Origin: Atherix ibis
Taxonomy: Eukaryota; Arthropoda; Insecta; Diptera; Athericidae
Reading direction: 5' to 3'
Assembly (NCBI GenBank): GCA_958298945.1
Contig: OY282609.1
Coordinates: 41,492,954-41,556,953 of the forward strand
Length of the DNA stretch: 64,000 nucleotides
In this document: positions 46,400 to 57,456 of the stretch, in pieces
Position numbering within the stretch: position 1 is the stretch's first letter
Layout of the letters: each line of letters begins with the position of its first letter
Position numbers and translations under genes: made by a program
Notes under the pieces: generated by a model
Seen by the model: only the letters and a program-made list of their open reading frames with translations
Told to the model about the DNA's origin: nothing
Databases searched by the model: none

Positions 46400-46490
46400 T
46401 TCTACGTTATGTTTTGTACGTACGATCGTATCATGCTATCAATGACATTGCTATTATGCACACGGCATCGAACCATCGAATTTTCTGGCA
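46400..46490. mobile_element. Partial copy of the 23744 MITE-like element
   Basis: GTACGTACGATCGTATCA and CGGCATCGAACCATCG resemble the right half of the element at 23744-23895. The left TIR is missing. Confidence 0.4.
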
Positions 46491-46639
46491 GTAGTTATAC
46501 TGAAGTCACCAAAACCACCTCTTTGGTTTTGCATTTTTCATGTAAAAACTTTTTTTTGCACTAAAATTGTAAAATTTGAATTTAGAACTTAAATGTAAAA
46601 ATTAAAAATATTTTAATTCTGTTTAGAAGAACTGATGGG

Positions 46640-46712
46640 TCAGTTATAGTTCATCGAGTTGATTTGTTTGCTTTGATTAAGTTCATCGAGTTGATTTGTT
46701 TGCTTCGCGAGA
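46640..46712 (+). repeat. 33-bp tandem duplication
   Basis: GTTCATCGAGTTGATTTGTT, followed by TGCTT, occurs at about 46649 and 46681. The second copy runs into the GC-richer LTR-like island. Confidence 0.92.
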
Positions 46713-47395
46713 GCAGTAAGCTACCGGGAGAGACGGTGAGAATGTGCACGTGGAAAAAAAAGTAGCGTGGGTTGGCTAGGAAGACATCTGGGAGCCGTCG
46801 ATGGGACTGCGTCTTTCATTTTATAATATAAAGAAAATTTCCTTTCAAGACTTTAAAATATAAAAAAAGAATTATTAAATCAAGAAAAGAAGTGATGAAA
46901 AAGTTTAAAAAAAATAATGGAAATAGTTGAAAAAATTATGCTAAAGATTCAAGATTTACCATCAAAAAGAAACAAATAATAACATCCACAAAAAGAAAAT
47001 TTTAAATAATAAAAGAAAGAAATAAGGAAAATTTATCAAATGGAAAAAGTATAGTAAATATAAATGAAACTGTTAAATTTAGAAAATTTCATGTGCAAAA
47101 TCGATACTATTAATAGTTAAATTTACAGAAATTAATAATAATCATTAAACATTTCTAAGATTAGTGAGAAAAAATACTTGAAAGAAAAAAACGAAACTAT
47201 TAAGAGAAAATATAAAAAAATTGAAAAAAGTTTTGTGATTACCTGATCGTCTAAATAAGTCAATCGAAAAAAAAAATAAAAAAAAGATAGTGCTATAAAA
47301 TGAATGTATAATTATTGATAATTTTATTGAGACATTGTATTTTCATTTTGTAAATAATGAAGGTCAATGATAAAAACTATATTTAACATTACAAA

Positions 47396-48035
47396 ATAAA
47401 AATGGAAATTTAAAAAAAAAAAAAAAGTACAGGCAGAGTGGAAAAAATGAGAAAGGCGGAGTGAAGACAACATGTGGCCATATAGAGAAAAAAGAAACGA
47501 TAACCGAAGGATATCCTTGAGGGGGCAAAGAAGAGAAAGGTGGATATGAAAAGAAGCTGCAACCAAACGATGAGAGAAGATATCACCATTTCTTCAGATA
47601 AGTAGTTTTCAGCCACACCAATATATATATTTGTACAAAACAAAAAAAGAGTAATTTATATACATCCATGTGATCTTTTTTTTTAAATTAATTAAAGAAG
47701 AAATTGAAATTTTTTTTAAATTAACTAAAGAAGAAATTGATAAAATTAGACTTTAAATTATAAAAAAAATCGATAGAAATTTTAGGGAACTTATTTTCAT
47801 TTTTTTCTAAATAATGTAAATGTGATAATGAATATCAAAATAAAAATTATATTTGCCATTACAAAATAAAAGTGGAAATTTAAAAAAAAAGAAAAAAAGC
47901 ACATGCAGAGTGGAATAAAATGAGAAAGGCGGAGTGAAGACAACATGCGGCCATATAGAGAAAGAAGAAACGATAACCGAAGGTAATCCTCAAAGAGGCA
48001 AAGAAGACAAAGGTGTATATGAAAAGAATTTTAAT
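47396..48035. repeat. Direct repeat pair (about 160 bp each)
   Basis: 47396-47555 and 47868-48030 share long stretches such as GAGAAAGGCGGAGTGAAGAC and AGAAACGATAACCGAAGG, with small differences (GTGGCCATATAG versus GCGGCCATATAG). The offset is about 475 bp. The function is unknown; on the minus strand the first copy reads through a 77-80 codon frame that the second copy breaks. Confidence 0.9.
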
Positions 48036-48662
48036 TCCATTATTTTTGTGATCAAGAATTATATGAGGGTTGACATTTTATTGCAAATTCTTTTGAAATA
48101 ATCAGTAAAATTTTCTTTTTTAAAACAATTTAATACTCATACAATACTTTTTTATATTATTGGGAATTTATAAATAGATTCCAATCATTTAATTACGATA
48201 TTGAATTTTAAGTCGATTGTTTTAGGGATAAAGAATTTTATTGTGAATTGTTTGTGATAATCGTTTAAATTATAGTTCTTTTAAAATATTTTAATACTTA
48301 CACAATATTTTGTTTTGTTCTTTTTTTATATTATTGAAGCCTATTCCAAGAATCAAATTACGGTAATTAGTTAGATACTAACAATAATTATTGAAAAAAG
48401 ATGATAGTCAGTTAAATTTTTGTGTTTAAGATAATTTTATAGCCACAGAATATTTTTGTATTTTGATTTCTATATTATTATGAATCTATTAATAGATTCC
48501 AAGCATTTGATTACGATATGAAATTTTAATTCGATGATTCTGTGATGAAAATTTTTATCAAGATAGATATTATATTGTGAATTTTTTTTGTATTTAGAAA
48601 TTTGGAATTTTGATTAATAGTTTCACATACACATAATATTTAATGAATAGTTGATTTTTTTT

Positions 48663-49108
48663 GTATAAGGAACATTCGAAATAGCTTATATGGTATACTT
48701 TATTCCACAATCAATCTTTTTAGTTATATATTGTAACAAATTTTTGCGTGCATATTAAAGTATTTTATTATAAGAAAAAAGAAAAGTTTTATTTTATTAT
48801 ATAAGTCAACTTATTATATTATATAATTTGAACGAATATTAATTGTTAAAAGAAAAAAGGGAATAAAAAAATATATATATCTATATATATGTATAAGGAA
48901 CATTCGAAATAGCTTATATGGTATACTTTATTCCACAATCAATTTTTTTAGTTATATATTGTAACAAATTTTTTATTAAAGTATTTTATTATAAGAAAAA
49001 AGAGAAGTTCTATTTTATTATATAAGTCAACTTATTATATAATTTGAACGAATATTAATTGTTAAAAGAAAAAAGGTAATAAAAAAAATATATATCTACA
49101 TATACATA
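48663..49108. repeat. Tandem duplication of about 228 bp
   Basis: 48663-48890 and 48891-49108 start with GTATAAGGAACATTCGAAAT and stay closely similar to the end. The differences are an 11-bp block GCGTGCATATT and a short TATAT, both present only in the first copy. Both copies end in TA-rich simple sequence. Confidence 0.93.
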
Positions 49109-50220
49109 GACTAACAAAACAAATTATTTTCACTTGACCTGGTCCTGAGTCTTTAGAGATCGTCTCGTCGACCATGAGCTGATTCTGTCAAGGTAAGTTG
49201 TCGTGAAAATAGTGTAAATTCAACATCGTGGCGCGCTAATGAAGTACCAAGGGCGTTTTGGGGGTGGCCAGGACGGAGTAAATAATACCTAGACTCCTTT
49301 CAAAATGACTCCCTCTCCCTCCTCGATCCCTATCACATCTATTTTTTTTTCATTTCCATCTATTTTTTTATCCGCATTTTATCTTAATCTTCCTCTTCCC
49401 TAGCCTACCTTCTTTTCCCCTGGACAAATTTACACCTTGGTGTCTCTAGTATAAATAACATTAGCATGAATCATTGTTTTTATTTGTGTTGGTGCGAAGG
49501 CAAAAAGCGTCCGCAAAAAAATAGAAAAAAGAATATTTTTATAATAAAAAATTTTTCACCACCCAGCACCTTGACTCTCTTTAAGTTGGGCAACATAAAA
49601 CATAAAAATTCGAATTAATCGATATTTTATCATAGTTATGGTCCTTCCTCCCCACAGGTGTTCAGCTCTACATTAGCACTTCAACCTAAAGATGTGCTGA
49701 AAAAGGATCATCGTCACCGTAATAGGGGCACTCCAGAAATATATTTGATCAACAAATACCTAAGGGTAGATTTGGGGCATGGCCAGGGAGATATACTATC
49801 TAGTTCTCCCCCAACTCAGTTATCTGTTAGCCCCACCGTCTTTATCCTGTGTAGTATAAAAACAATTTGATTTTTCCCAAATATTGTTTTCATTTTACAA
49901 TTCTGGTGTCATACAATCTCATTTACTGTTCCCACTCTATTTTAAAAGTTTTTTCGCTTTATTTGAAATATTTTTTTATTTTATGTCATTACTGTTCTTC
50001 TATTATTTTTTCATAATTATTATGAACTAAATAAGATATTTACATAAACGATTTGGTGTCATTACTGTTCTTCTATTATTTCTTCACTATCTATACAGTA
50101 ACGGGCTGAACTAAATCAAATATTTACATAAACGATTTGGTGTTCATTAAATCGAATTATAGAAATTAAACTATTAAGTATGGATTCGATATAGTTAATC
50201 ATAAGTTGCTAATAATCACA
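49109..50220. other. Spacer with dispersed repeat and small duplication
   Basis: It contains a GC-richer block at 49130-49300 that I cannot assign, repeat D1 at 49660-49860, and a direct repeat of about 72 bp at 49985-50150 (GTCATTACTGTTCTTCTATT and ATATTTACATAAACGATTTG recur). Confidence 0.5.
49660..49860 (+). repeat. Dispersed repeat D1, copy 3 (opposite strand)
   Basis: Contains AAGGATCATCGTCACCGTAA, then GGGGCACTCC and GTAGATTTGGGGCATGGCC, then AGGGAGATA. These match, in order, the minus-strand text of 22640-22800 and 19850-20000. Being on the plus strand, it shows that D1 is a dispersed family and not a local duplication. Confidence 0.6.
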
Positions 50221-50313
50221 GGTATCATAATAGGTAGAGATTTTATAGTGAAATATTTGGCAAAGATTAACTACGAAATGTTCACTTTGGAATTGAGGGA
50301 CAAAGTGAAATGA
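50221..50313 (+). pseudogene. Gypsy protease C-terminal scrap
   Basis: The 30-codon frame GIIIGRDFIVKYLAKINYEMF, then TLELRDK, matches the end of gypsy proteases (I-x-G-R-D-F-x-x-K-Y/F-x-x-x-I-x-Y-E-x-x-T). It stops at TGA 50311-50313. The active-site DTG/DSG region is not found upstream. Confidence 0.5.
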
Positions 50314-50555
50314 TCAATATAACAATAGGGGCAAACATGAAAATATATACAAAAAGAGTGACATGAAAAGATTTTTTTATAAAACTATCAAACAGAAAAC
50401 TATATTGGGTTTTATAAAACTATCAAGCAGAATGAAAATACAACTAAACGAACAAATAAAACCCTAGAAATTTTCTATGAGAATATAAAATATCTCTATT
50501 ATAGATATTGGTTATAAACAAGAGCTGAGAAAGTTATTAAAGGAATATCATATAA

Positions 50556-50942
50556 TGTTGACGTCCGTCGAGGATGGTATTGGGGCTTTGGTCCAATAAA
50601 TAATAAGACTCGTACTCGCTCAAGCAAACTCTTTAATAATAACTGAGTTTTTGTGTAGAAATGAGTATCAAAAAGGCGCCTGTCAAATTACGATCAGAAT
50701 TAATATTTGAACATAAATGTTTGTTTTCAATTTGCAGGCGAACAATCAATCAATTTGTACATTTTATTTAACAAAAATAAACAATAATATGCACGATGCA
50801 ATGCGATTAAATTGGAGCGAACATTTTCTCTGCTTTTTCTTTGACTATTTTTTTTCTATTGATTGGCAGCGCTAATGAGGGGTACCAACCAAATTTTGCT
50901 TTTCTAGCAGACGACAAAATGATTACTTTTCTAGCAGACGAC
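50556..50942 (-). repeat. Copia 3' LTR, missing its inner terminus
   Basis: Aligns with 53604 onward but stops after CTAGCAGACGAC, lacking the last 20 or so bases (through ..CTTCAACA) of the other LTR. The polypurine tract is missing too, because RNase H coding resumes directly. A deletion removed the LTR boundary. Confidence 0.9.
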
Positions 50943-51290
50943 GTATTCCTTTACAAACTTTCTAGAAATCTCTACATGCTTTTTGCCTTTGTTCGTTTTT
51001 CCATCATGAGAATTCTGGAGCATATGGATTGCCGATTTGTTGTCAACAAAGAGATCGATGGGCAGGTCTTCTTTGATGATCTCAAGTTCAAGTGCGATCC
51101 TCCTCACCCAACAGACATCGTCGATGGATGAAACGGCAGCTCGGTATTCAGCTTCAGCGGTGGACGTAGCGACACAGTACTGCTCTTGAGAGTACCACAA
51201 CAGTGGTCCACCTCTCATCAGCAGAACTCCACTAGTTGACTTTCCAGTAACCATTTCTCCTCCGTAGTCCGAGTCAGTGTAGGCTTCCAT
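50931..51290 (-). pseudogene. Copia RNase H fragment
   Basis: The minus frame reads YTDSDYGGEM (first catalytic Asp pair), GGPLLWYSQEQYCVATSTAE (W-x-S-x-K/E-Q-x-x-V-A-x-S-T-A-E-A-E-Y, with the catalytic Glu) and FVDNKSAI (catalytic Asp), then KHVEISRKFVKE (usual H-I-D/E-x-R-x-H-F). Most catalytic residues remain. The C-terminus runs into the truncated 3' LTR. Confidence 0.88.
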
Positions 51291-51801
51291 CTTTCTTGCT
51301 GCGTTGAAGTGAATTCCGACCTTTGCAGTCCCTTCCAGATACTGGAAGAATTGTTGGCCATTTTCCAGTCACTTTGCATCGGCTTACAACAGTGGCGGCT
51401 CTGTTCAGACGTTTCCACGTTGGTGACTGTGTGACGTTTTGTTCAGACGTTTCCACGTTGGTGACTGTGTGAAACACACCCAACTTTTCAAGCAGTTGTT
51501 TTGAGCTCTGGTTCCTTATCTCAAGGCCGTTGTCCGATCTCAGCTTCTTCACTCTTCGTCCAATTTGATTTTCTACCAGCTTCAAGTAGATGTCCAGTTT
51601 TACCACAGCTTCGTCCTTAGTCTTCAGGAAGTAGACTGTCCTGTAGTGGGAATAATCATCCTTGAACAAAAAAAAGTACTTTGCTCCTCCTGACGATCGA
51701 TCATTCATTTCTCCCAAGTCCACGTGTACCAAGTCGAGAGGTGCACTTGCTATTTCAGTGTTGCGAGGGTGAGAAATCCTGGCTTGCTTGCCGTAGACCA
51801 T
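51274..51801 (-). pseudogene. Copia integrase fragment, truncated in the core
   Basis: The minus frame has GKQARISHP (end of the zinc finger), LDLVHVDLGEM (first Asp), YFFLFKDDYS (second structural block) and KKLRSDNGLE (second catalytic Asp). The text then breaks off before the P-Q-Q-N-G-x-x-E-R block and continues in unrelated frames, so the catalytic Glu, the C-terminal domain and the whole reverse transcriptase are lost. About 33 bp around TTCAGACGTTTCCACGTTGG is tandemly repeated at the break (51398-51470). Confidence 0.88.
51398..51470 (-). repeat. Short tandem repeat at the copia deletion joint
   Basis: GTTCAGACGTTTCCACGTTG, followed by GTGACTGTGTGA, occurs twice, about 37 bp apart. 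It lies exactly where integrase text ends and about 110 bp before RNase H begins, so it may mark repair at the deletion. Confidence 0.92.
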
Positions 51802-52802
51802 CCTTCACACACATTGTCTTCCTTCCAGTCATCGATGAACTTTATGCCCCTTTTGTTCAAAACATCCCTAACATAACGAATGTTTTGGTGTGCGAGGCGT
51901 TCATGCCAAGTTCGCAACGATTTCATCGTCAGACAAAAGTTCTCGGATTTTCTTCTTCGCAGCTTCATCAGCTTTCCTCTTTTTTCAGCTATTACAGTCG
52001 TTTCACGTCCCTCTGCAGTCAAAAATCTGGATTTATTTTTGTCAGCCTCTTGAATGTAGCCCTTGTCCAATGTCTGACCTACTGAAAATAGATTGAAATT
52101 TAGTTTTGGAACGTATAGTACATTTTGCAGTACCACAGGTTGCCAACTTTCACAATCAAAAGCCTCAAGACAGATGTCACCAAGAGCAGCGCCATCTAGC
52201 TCGGTTGAGTCTCCGATTGAAATCTTCATTGGCACTTCAAATTCAATCAGATTCTCAAACCAATCCTGGCGAAATGTCATGTGCTGACTTGCACCGCAGT
52301 CCTGGTACCAAACTTCGTTGTTGTTTTTCCCTTGGTGCACTGCTGCCATCTCTGTTGTAGAGAGTCCAATTGTCATCAACAATTTTGGCTTGGTGTTGTT
52401 ATTTTTGTCTTCACGGGCTGGACACTCTTTGGCGAAATGCCCCTTCTTTCCACATTCATTGCACGCGTACTCTGCCTTGCAATACGCTATGTATTTAGCG
52501 CACGGTTTGTTGGTACATTTTTTCTTGACGTGTCCTGCCTGTCCACACTTGTAACAGGTCATCTTTCGCTTGTCTGACTTGTATCCTTGTTTTGGCGTTG
52601 GTTTCCCACGTTGCATCACAGTGAGGGCACTTGAGGTTGAAGCATTTTGGTCGTCACGAGGTGTTGTCCTTTCTTCTTCCATTCTCAGACGTGTCATCAG
52701 CTTCTCCATCGTTCTATCAATTTTCCGCTGACGTTGTCCCAGGCAGTGCAGAAATGAGCAAGTCTCGGTGGCAGAATGCTGAGTTTCTTCGTCATGATCC
52801 AC
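51750..52802 (-). pseudogene. Copia gag C-terminus, protease and integrase finger
   Basis: The minus frame contains two CCHC knuckles (CYKCGQAGHVKKKC and CNECGKKGHFAKEC), the copia protease WYQDCGASQHMTF (D-C/S-G-A), and the start of integrase TWHERLAHQN (finger His). Cys-Glu-Gly-Cys is broken by a frame change near 51800, after which the 51274-51801 frame takes over. In the family this single polyprotein is cut by its own protease. Here one shift separates it from gag (near 52730) and another separates it from integrase. Confidence 0.9.
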
Positions 52803-53248
52803 TTTTCTCTGACAGGATCATTCTCTTCTGACAACTCATCGGAAATCTGACATACCTCCATGACATTCTCAATGACAGACTTACCCTCATCAAATTCAAA
52901 ACTGAAAAATTTTCTTTGCAAAAGTTCTATGCTAACATCTGTTTTCGTACCGTACATACACATCAATTTATCCAACATTTGCTTTGAGGTTGTACAATGA
53001 GAAATTTTCCTCGCAATATTACTATCAACATTTAACCCTATCAGTTCTTGTGCTTCTATATCTTTCTTAATCCAATTGCCAACAGTCGCTTCGGTGGCAG
53101 AGCCAGCGGGTCTGACATCAGCGCCACTTGCAATTTTGTACAAATCTTTTGCTTTCAAAGTTAAAACTAATTTGAAATTCCATGACTCAAAATTTGTCTG
53201 AAGTGCATTTGTTGATAAAGTTTCTAAATGCGATTTAATTGAATCCAT
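52697..53248 (-). pseudogene. Copia gag N-terminal region
   Basis: Starts with an ATG at 53248 and shows the copia Gag (UBN2-type) pattern: W-N-F-K-L-x-L, then AIGL-like text (AQELIGLNVDSNIARKISH), TSKQMLDKLMCMYG and LPPRLAHFCTAWDNVS. The frame departs near 52730, where the zinc-knuckle frame (to 51750) continues. Gag would form the virus-like particle. Confidence 0.88.
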
Positions 53249-53584
53249 TTTTCTGTTTGTTTACTTTACAATTTAATTCAATTTCTGACTTTGTTTTGTT
53301 TTGATTCAACTAATCTTAATTTAAACTTTCTGACTTTGTTTTTTTTGACAATAATTTATCTGACTTGACTTTGTTTAACAATTTTGGTTTTGAATTTGTA
53401 CAAATTTTTCGTTTCAATAATTCTAAATGACTTGCGTGCTCCAAATTTGTTCGACGTTGCTGACTGACGGGGCTCACGTTGATACGATGACTTGCGGCGT
53501 TCGACGTGCCGACAGCTTGCAGCGTGCGATTTCTCTTACAGCTTTCAATGTCTTTCTCGAGTCCCAATATTGTCCTCGGCTTCA

Positions 53585-53603
53585 CGATCCTGGGCCCATA
53601 ACC
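53585..53603 (-). promoter_or_regulatory. Copia primer-binding site (half tRNA-iMet)
   Basis: Next to the 5' LTR, the minus strand reads GGTTATGGGCCCAGGATCG. GGTTATGGGCCCAG is complementary to the anticodon-arm region of initiator tRNA-Met, as known for Drosophila copia, which primes with a cleaved half-molecule and not with the tRNA 3' end. Confidence 0.9.
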
Positions 53604-54036
53604 TGTTGAGGTCAGTTGAGGATGGTATTGGGGATTTGGTCCAATAAATAATAAGACTCGTACTCGCTCAAGTAAACTCTTTATTAATAACTGAGTTTTG
53701 GTGTAGAAATGAGCATCAAAAAAAAGGCGCCTGGTAAATTACGATCAGAATTAATATTTGAACATAAATGTTTGTTTTCAATTTGCAGGCGAACAATCAA
53801 TCAATTTGTACACCTTATTTAACAAAAAATAAACAATAAAATACACGATCCAATTCGATTAAATTGGAGCGAAAATTTTCTCTGCTTTTTCTTTGACTTT
53901 CTCTTTCGATGTGATGATGACTCTTTTTTTCTATTGATTGGCAGCACTAATGAGCGGTACCAGCCAAATTTTGGTTTTCTAGCAGACGACAAAATTATTA
54001 CTTTTCTAGCAGACGACAAAATGATTAACTTCAACA
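53604..54036 (-). repeat. Copia 5' LTR
   Basis: 433 bp with TG..CA ends (TGTTGAGGTC on the plus strand, ending ACTTCAACA). It is about 90% similar by eye to 50556-50942, with several substitutions and small indels, so the two LTRs have diverged for some time. A 27-bp unit with TTTTCTAGCAGACGACAAAA is repeated near the 54000 end. Confidence 0.92.
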
Positions 54037-54760
54037 GTATATAAGGTCATTTAGAGATGTGACAGAGGCCACTTCATAGTGCCAAGACCGTGAGACCATT
54101 TACTGACTTCCTAGTACATGCGGAAAGCTATCTGAATAAGATTGGTCTATGGCTAGTATGATAGGATATTGAGAATTTTGTTATATCTTGTGGAGTCAAT
54201 TAGTATATTGTAAAAGTTTAAATAGGGGAATAGAGAAAGGAGTTGTTGGATGTAGGAGCTCCATTATTATGGGGAATTCTACTCGCGAAGTAATTCTTGA
54301 TTATGTGGCATTCATATAGAATATAGATGATAGTGAAATAAGTGCCACAGGAATGGCATAAAGGACGATTGTTGTTGCCAAAAAGAAAATCATGGGTAAG
54401 AGCAGTATATCATATCCATATTCTAAGGAGCTTGCAAGCCCATAATTTCGGTATGGATGTTAAATAGACTAGTTTATTGGTGAATATCCAATGCGTCGGC
54501 AACAATGTGTCGTGATAGGTCCGGTCCAGTCATCGAGTCTGCGAATGGCTAATAGTATATGAATCTAGTCATCGTGTTTGCCCGACCAGTTGCGAATTGA
54601 GTCTGTTAGCAAAAGCTTAGTTTAGTCTTGTAGCTAAAATCTTTTCCAGGATCTTGGGGTACAAGGCAATAATGAAATGAGTCTAAAGTTGTTAGCCGAA
54701 TAAAGGCAAAGATTTTTCTTGGAAACTGAAATGGCCGTTGCAATCTTCTATATATAATAG
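54037..54760 (-). pseudogene. LINE fragment with RT start, plus dispersed repeat D2
   Basis: On the minus strand near 54725-54640 the RT N-terminal block appears as NFRLISLLPCTP, then, after a one-base shift, KILEKILATRLN (consensus N-Y/F-R-P-I-S-L-L-P-x-x-S-K-I-L-E-K-I-L). Downstream on that strand (to 54040) the text is decayed. Its last 170 bp are similar to 20255-20450, in the same orientation, which links the D2 repeat to this LINE. Confidence 0.65.
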
Positions 54761-55640
54761 AATATAATTCCTTTTACAGAGCCAATAGATTTTGAGAAAG
54801 AATTTTTAGAAGAATTTTCCTTCCTGATTTTATAATTTGAGAGAGATATCCAAATTATGTTTATAGATGGGTTGCTGTAGTAGTTACACTATTTTAAGAA
54901 AAATAGATGGAAGTATTTTCATTACTACAAAAATGACATCTAAAAATTTTATACCAAACTGTTTTTCGAAAAATTGTTATAGTTTTCATGACAAAGCAAA
55001 ATTATGGTTGAAGTTAACCTATAATAAGCTATTAGTGTCTAATGGACACTACTTCATATTCATTTACACGCTGAAATAATATTATTAGTATTATTCATAA
55101 ATTGCTATATCTGTATTATCTTTTTTAAGGATATATAAATTTTTACAAAAATTCTCTAGTTAATTATATTTATATATTCGATTATGTTCGAAAAGACAAT
55201 GTAATAACCCAGCTGTTCCTAAGGAATGATTTAAACCGCTTTAAAATTGCTGAAATTTCATCTTTGGTAGTTCAAATAAATGATAATCCGTGTATTAGTT
55301 TGTATGTAAATTCTTTGAGATAAAAGCTAGATTCCTTTATGTAGCGTTACGACCTTAAAGTTTTTTAACGATTTAATTTTTCGTGTAGGTTTGCATTAAA
55401 TATTCAGATATTATTAAAAAATAATTATTTACCAACAGCTAAAGGTGATTTTTGCAGTGTGATGAGTGTTATAGGAGTGAAAGGGTTGGATGTTGGTAAG
55501 ACTATAAAGGTGGATGGAGAGGGTGTAGGTAAGAAAGTATCAACAGAAAGTGTTTGCTCATTCCATATGATCTGTGCAAAAAATGTACTTTAGCTCACCG
55601 TTGACAGACCAGTTTATAATTTGTACCATTCAGTACAAAT
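54761..55640. other. AT-rich spacer
   Basis: No recognised gene. A 9-bp inverted repeat, AATTTGTAC with GTACAAATT, lies at about 55618-55641. Confidence 0.5.
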
Positions 55641-55668
55641 TTTACATTTGAACAACGGTTTTCTGTCA

Positions 55669-55890
55669 TTATCTTAGGATGTTTTTCCTCACCACAAATG
55701 ACGGACAGTATCGGTCACCTGATGCGTGCGAAAATGCGTGCTCAGGGCTGATCAAGATGGGTGCGAAGGCATACATTTTGAACATACTCTGCCCAATTTG
55801 CAGCGCTCCTGTGTGTGACCAAGTAGTTAACAGCGCTTGCACCTCATTAGTTTGATATACTATCGTATGAATCGAAATAAGCACTTGCAT
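55669..55890 (-). pseudogene. LINE ORF1 zinc-knuckle remnant
   Basis: The minus frame of 73 codons ends HASGDRYCPSFVVRKNILR, matching the last ORF1 knuckle and following text seen at about 43040-43085 (GDQYCPSYAERKNILR). Upstream Cys/His positions are mostly lost. Confidence 0.45.
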
Positions 55891-57131
55891 GCTCTTTCCG
55901 AAATAATACCCAAAATATTGGGTGTCCTAGTTGATGTTCCCATACTTTCGTACCATAATTATTCCTGTTATAAACATTTTCGGCCACTCAAGGGTACTGA
56001 ACTTAATTTTAGCATTTTCCGAACAGATTTGATATTACTCGTAGTAAATTATTTAATAGGAATTCGGAACATCAATTCTCGTATAGAAATAAAAAAACAT
56101 TTTATTTTCTGATCATCTTCTCGAATACGGCTAAGAATTTATAATTATTGTTTCTAAGGAATTGAATTTTCGAAGGATACATTGGAACAACTTTCATATT
56201 GGAAAATCTTTTTCTGCAGTAATTTTATTTTATTGTGAAAATTTCGATCGTAATAACCATTACTAATCATGCATTCTTCCTACAAATTATTATTGACATT
56301 CAGTCGATTTTCATATTTAGTCATTGTTCAATGAGACTATTAACCTTTGTCGTACTTCAATCAATGAACTCTTACAAAAATGGTAATTAATACTGTCTAT
56401 TTAAATCAAATTCAACGATATGTGTTTAATTAGTGATTTACTAACAAATGCATTGATTTGATTTGAGTAATTCGAACTAAATCTGCATGTTAACTGTCAA
56501 AACGTTTAGTTTAATCGAAACTAACCTATACACACAAAAAATAGCGCCACCTCAAAGGTTGCAAGATTTATTTATAATCCCAGTACGTTACTTGAGAAAC
56601 TGGACATAAATCTAATTTTGTTTTCTTGATTTAACGAACTCTCCTATAAACTTTTATCCATTTAGTCGAGAGCCAATGCATTATAAATCCAGTATGAAAA
56701 CTAGACTCACTTGAATCATTATATATATTCCATATTTGATATACCCTACTTAAATCTAGGATGAATTACTGGTGATACAAAAGGGTATTGAATCAACGTT
56801 ATAGAAAGTACTCGGAAAATTGAAAGGCCTTACTAATTATAGTCTAAGCTCAGAAAATTATCTGAAGACTGGGAGATATTTGTAATTAACTATAATAAAA
56901 TAAGGGAATTAGCTTAGGAAGAAGATTAGATTACATAGATGAAGATGTATTTCAACGAGTTGCACTCATATAAAATGAAATTGCTACTTAGGTCGATGCT
57001 ACTGATAACAAGTAATGAGTGCCTTAAGTTGGATCCGGGTTCAATTCCAAACAAATTAATCCAACAAAAAAGTGCAATGAGTGCTGTAACTGATGTTATA
57101 TCGTCGATAGAAAATACGGCCGAATCGTAGC
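55891..57131. other. Spacer without a recognised gene
   Basis: The open frames at 55837-56112 and 56939-57130 have no motif that I can name. The latter ends within a few bases of a MITE. Confidence 0.5.
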
Positions 57132-57382
57132 TACCCAAGTAACGCAAGTTACGAAAATTAAGCTATTTGACGGCACTTTGACGGCACTATGTTCCGTCAT
57201 CTAATTACGAATTTGTTCAAGATGGGTTCAGAAACGGTTAAGAAACTGTTCTTCCTTTGTCGCTAAAAGCCGGACTAAGAGAAAATTTGTTTGCTTTCAT
57301 GAACTAAGAGCCGTCAGACGTAACAAAAACGGAACTCATTGATGGCACTTATTGAGTGGGTTCCGAGTGCGTCACTTGGGTA
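57132..57382. mobile_element. MITE with TACCCAAGTRACGCA TIRs
   Basis: 57132-57146 (TACCCAAGTAACGCA) and the reverse complement of 57368-57382 (TACCCAAGTGACGCA) differ at one position. The 251-bp interior includes a doubled GACGGCACT and no coding. The flanks do not show a clear duplication, so the superfamily is left open. Confidence 0.75.
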
Positions 57383-57394
57383 ACTAAAGAATTT

Positions 57395-57456
57395 AGTGAT
57401 AGACTTATAGTACATATGCAGAAACACTGGAAGATAGACTTATAGTACATATGAGT
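57395..57456 (+). repeat. Short tandem duplication
   Basis: GATAGACTTATAGTACATAT is repeated at about 57398 and 57434. It lies just outside the MITE. Confidence 0.9.

Larger units (their letters stand above)
44361..49110. other. AT-rich DNA with many short tandem duplications
   Basis: No coding sequence is supported. The region is marked by direct repeats of 30-475 bp, listed separately, and by purine-rich tracts. A GC-richer island at 46680-46800, with AGCAGTAAGCTACCGGGAG, looks like part of an LTR but has no partner here. Confidence 0.55.
50556..54036 (-). mobile_element. Ty1/copia retrotransposon, RT deleted
   Basis: Both LTRs are present (53604-54036 upstream on the minus strand, 50556-50942 downstream). 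Next to the 5' LTR is a primer-binding site for a half tRNA-iMet, as in Drosophila copia. Gag, zinc knuckles, protease, integrase and RNase H follow in copia order (integrase before RNase H), but reverse transcriptase is missing. The junction of integrase to RNase H lies near 51290-51420, beside a small tandem repeat. The 5-bp flanks do not match cleanly. The element is 3.48 kb, shorter than a complete one of about 5 kb. Confidence 0.95.
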
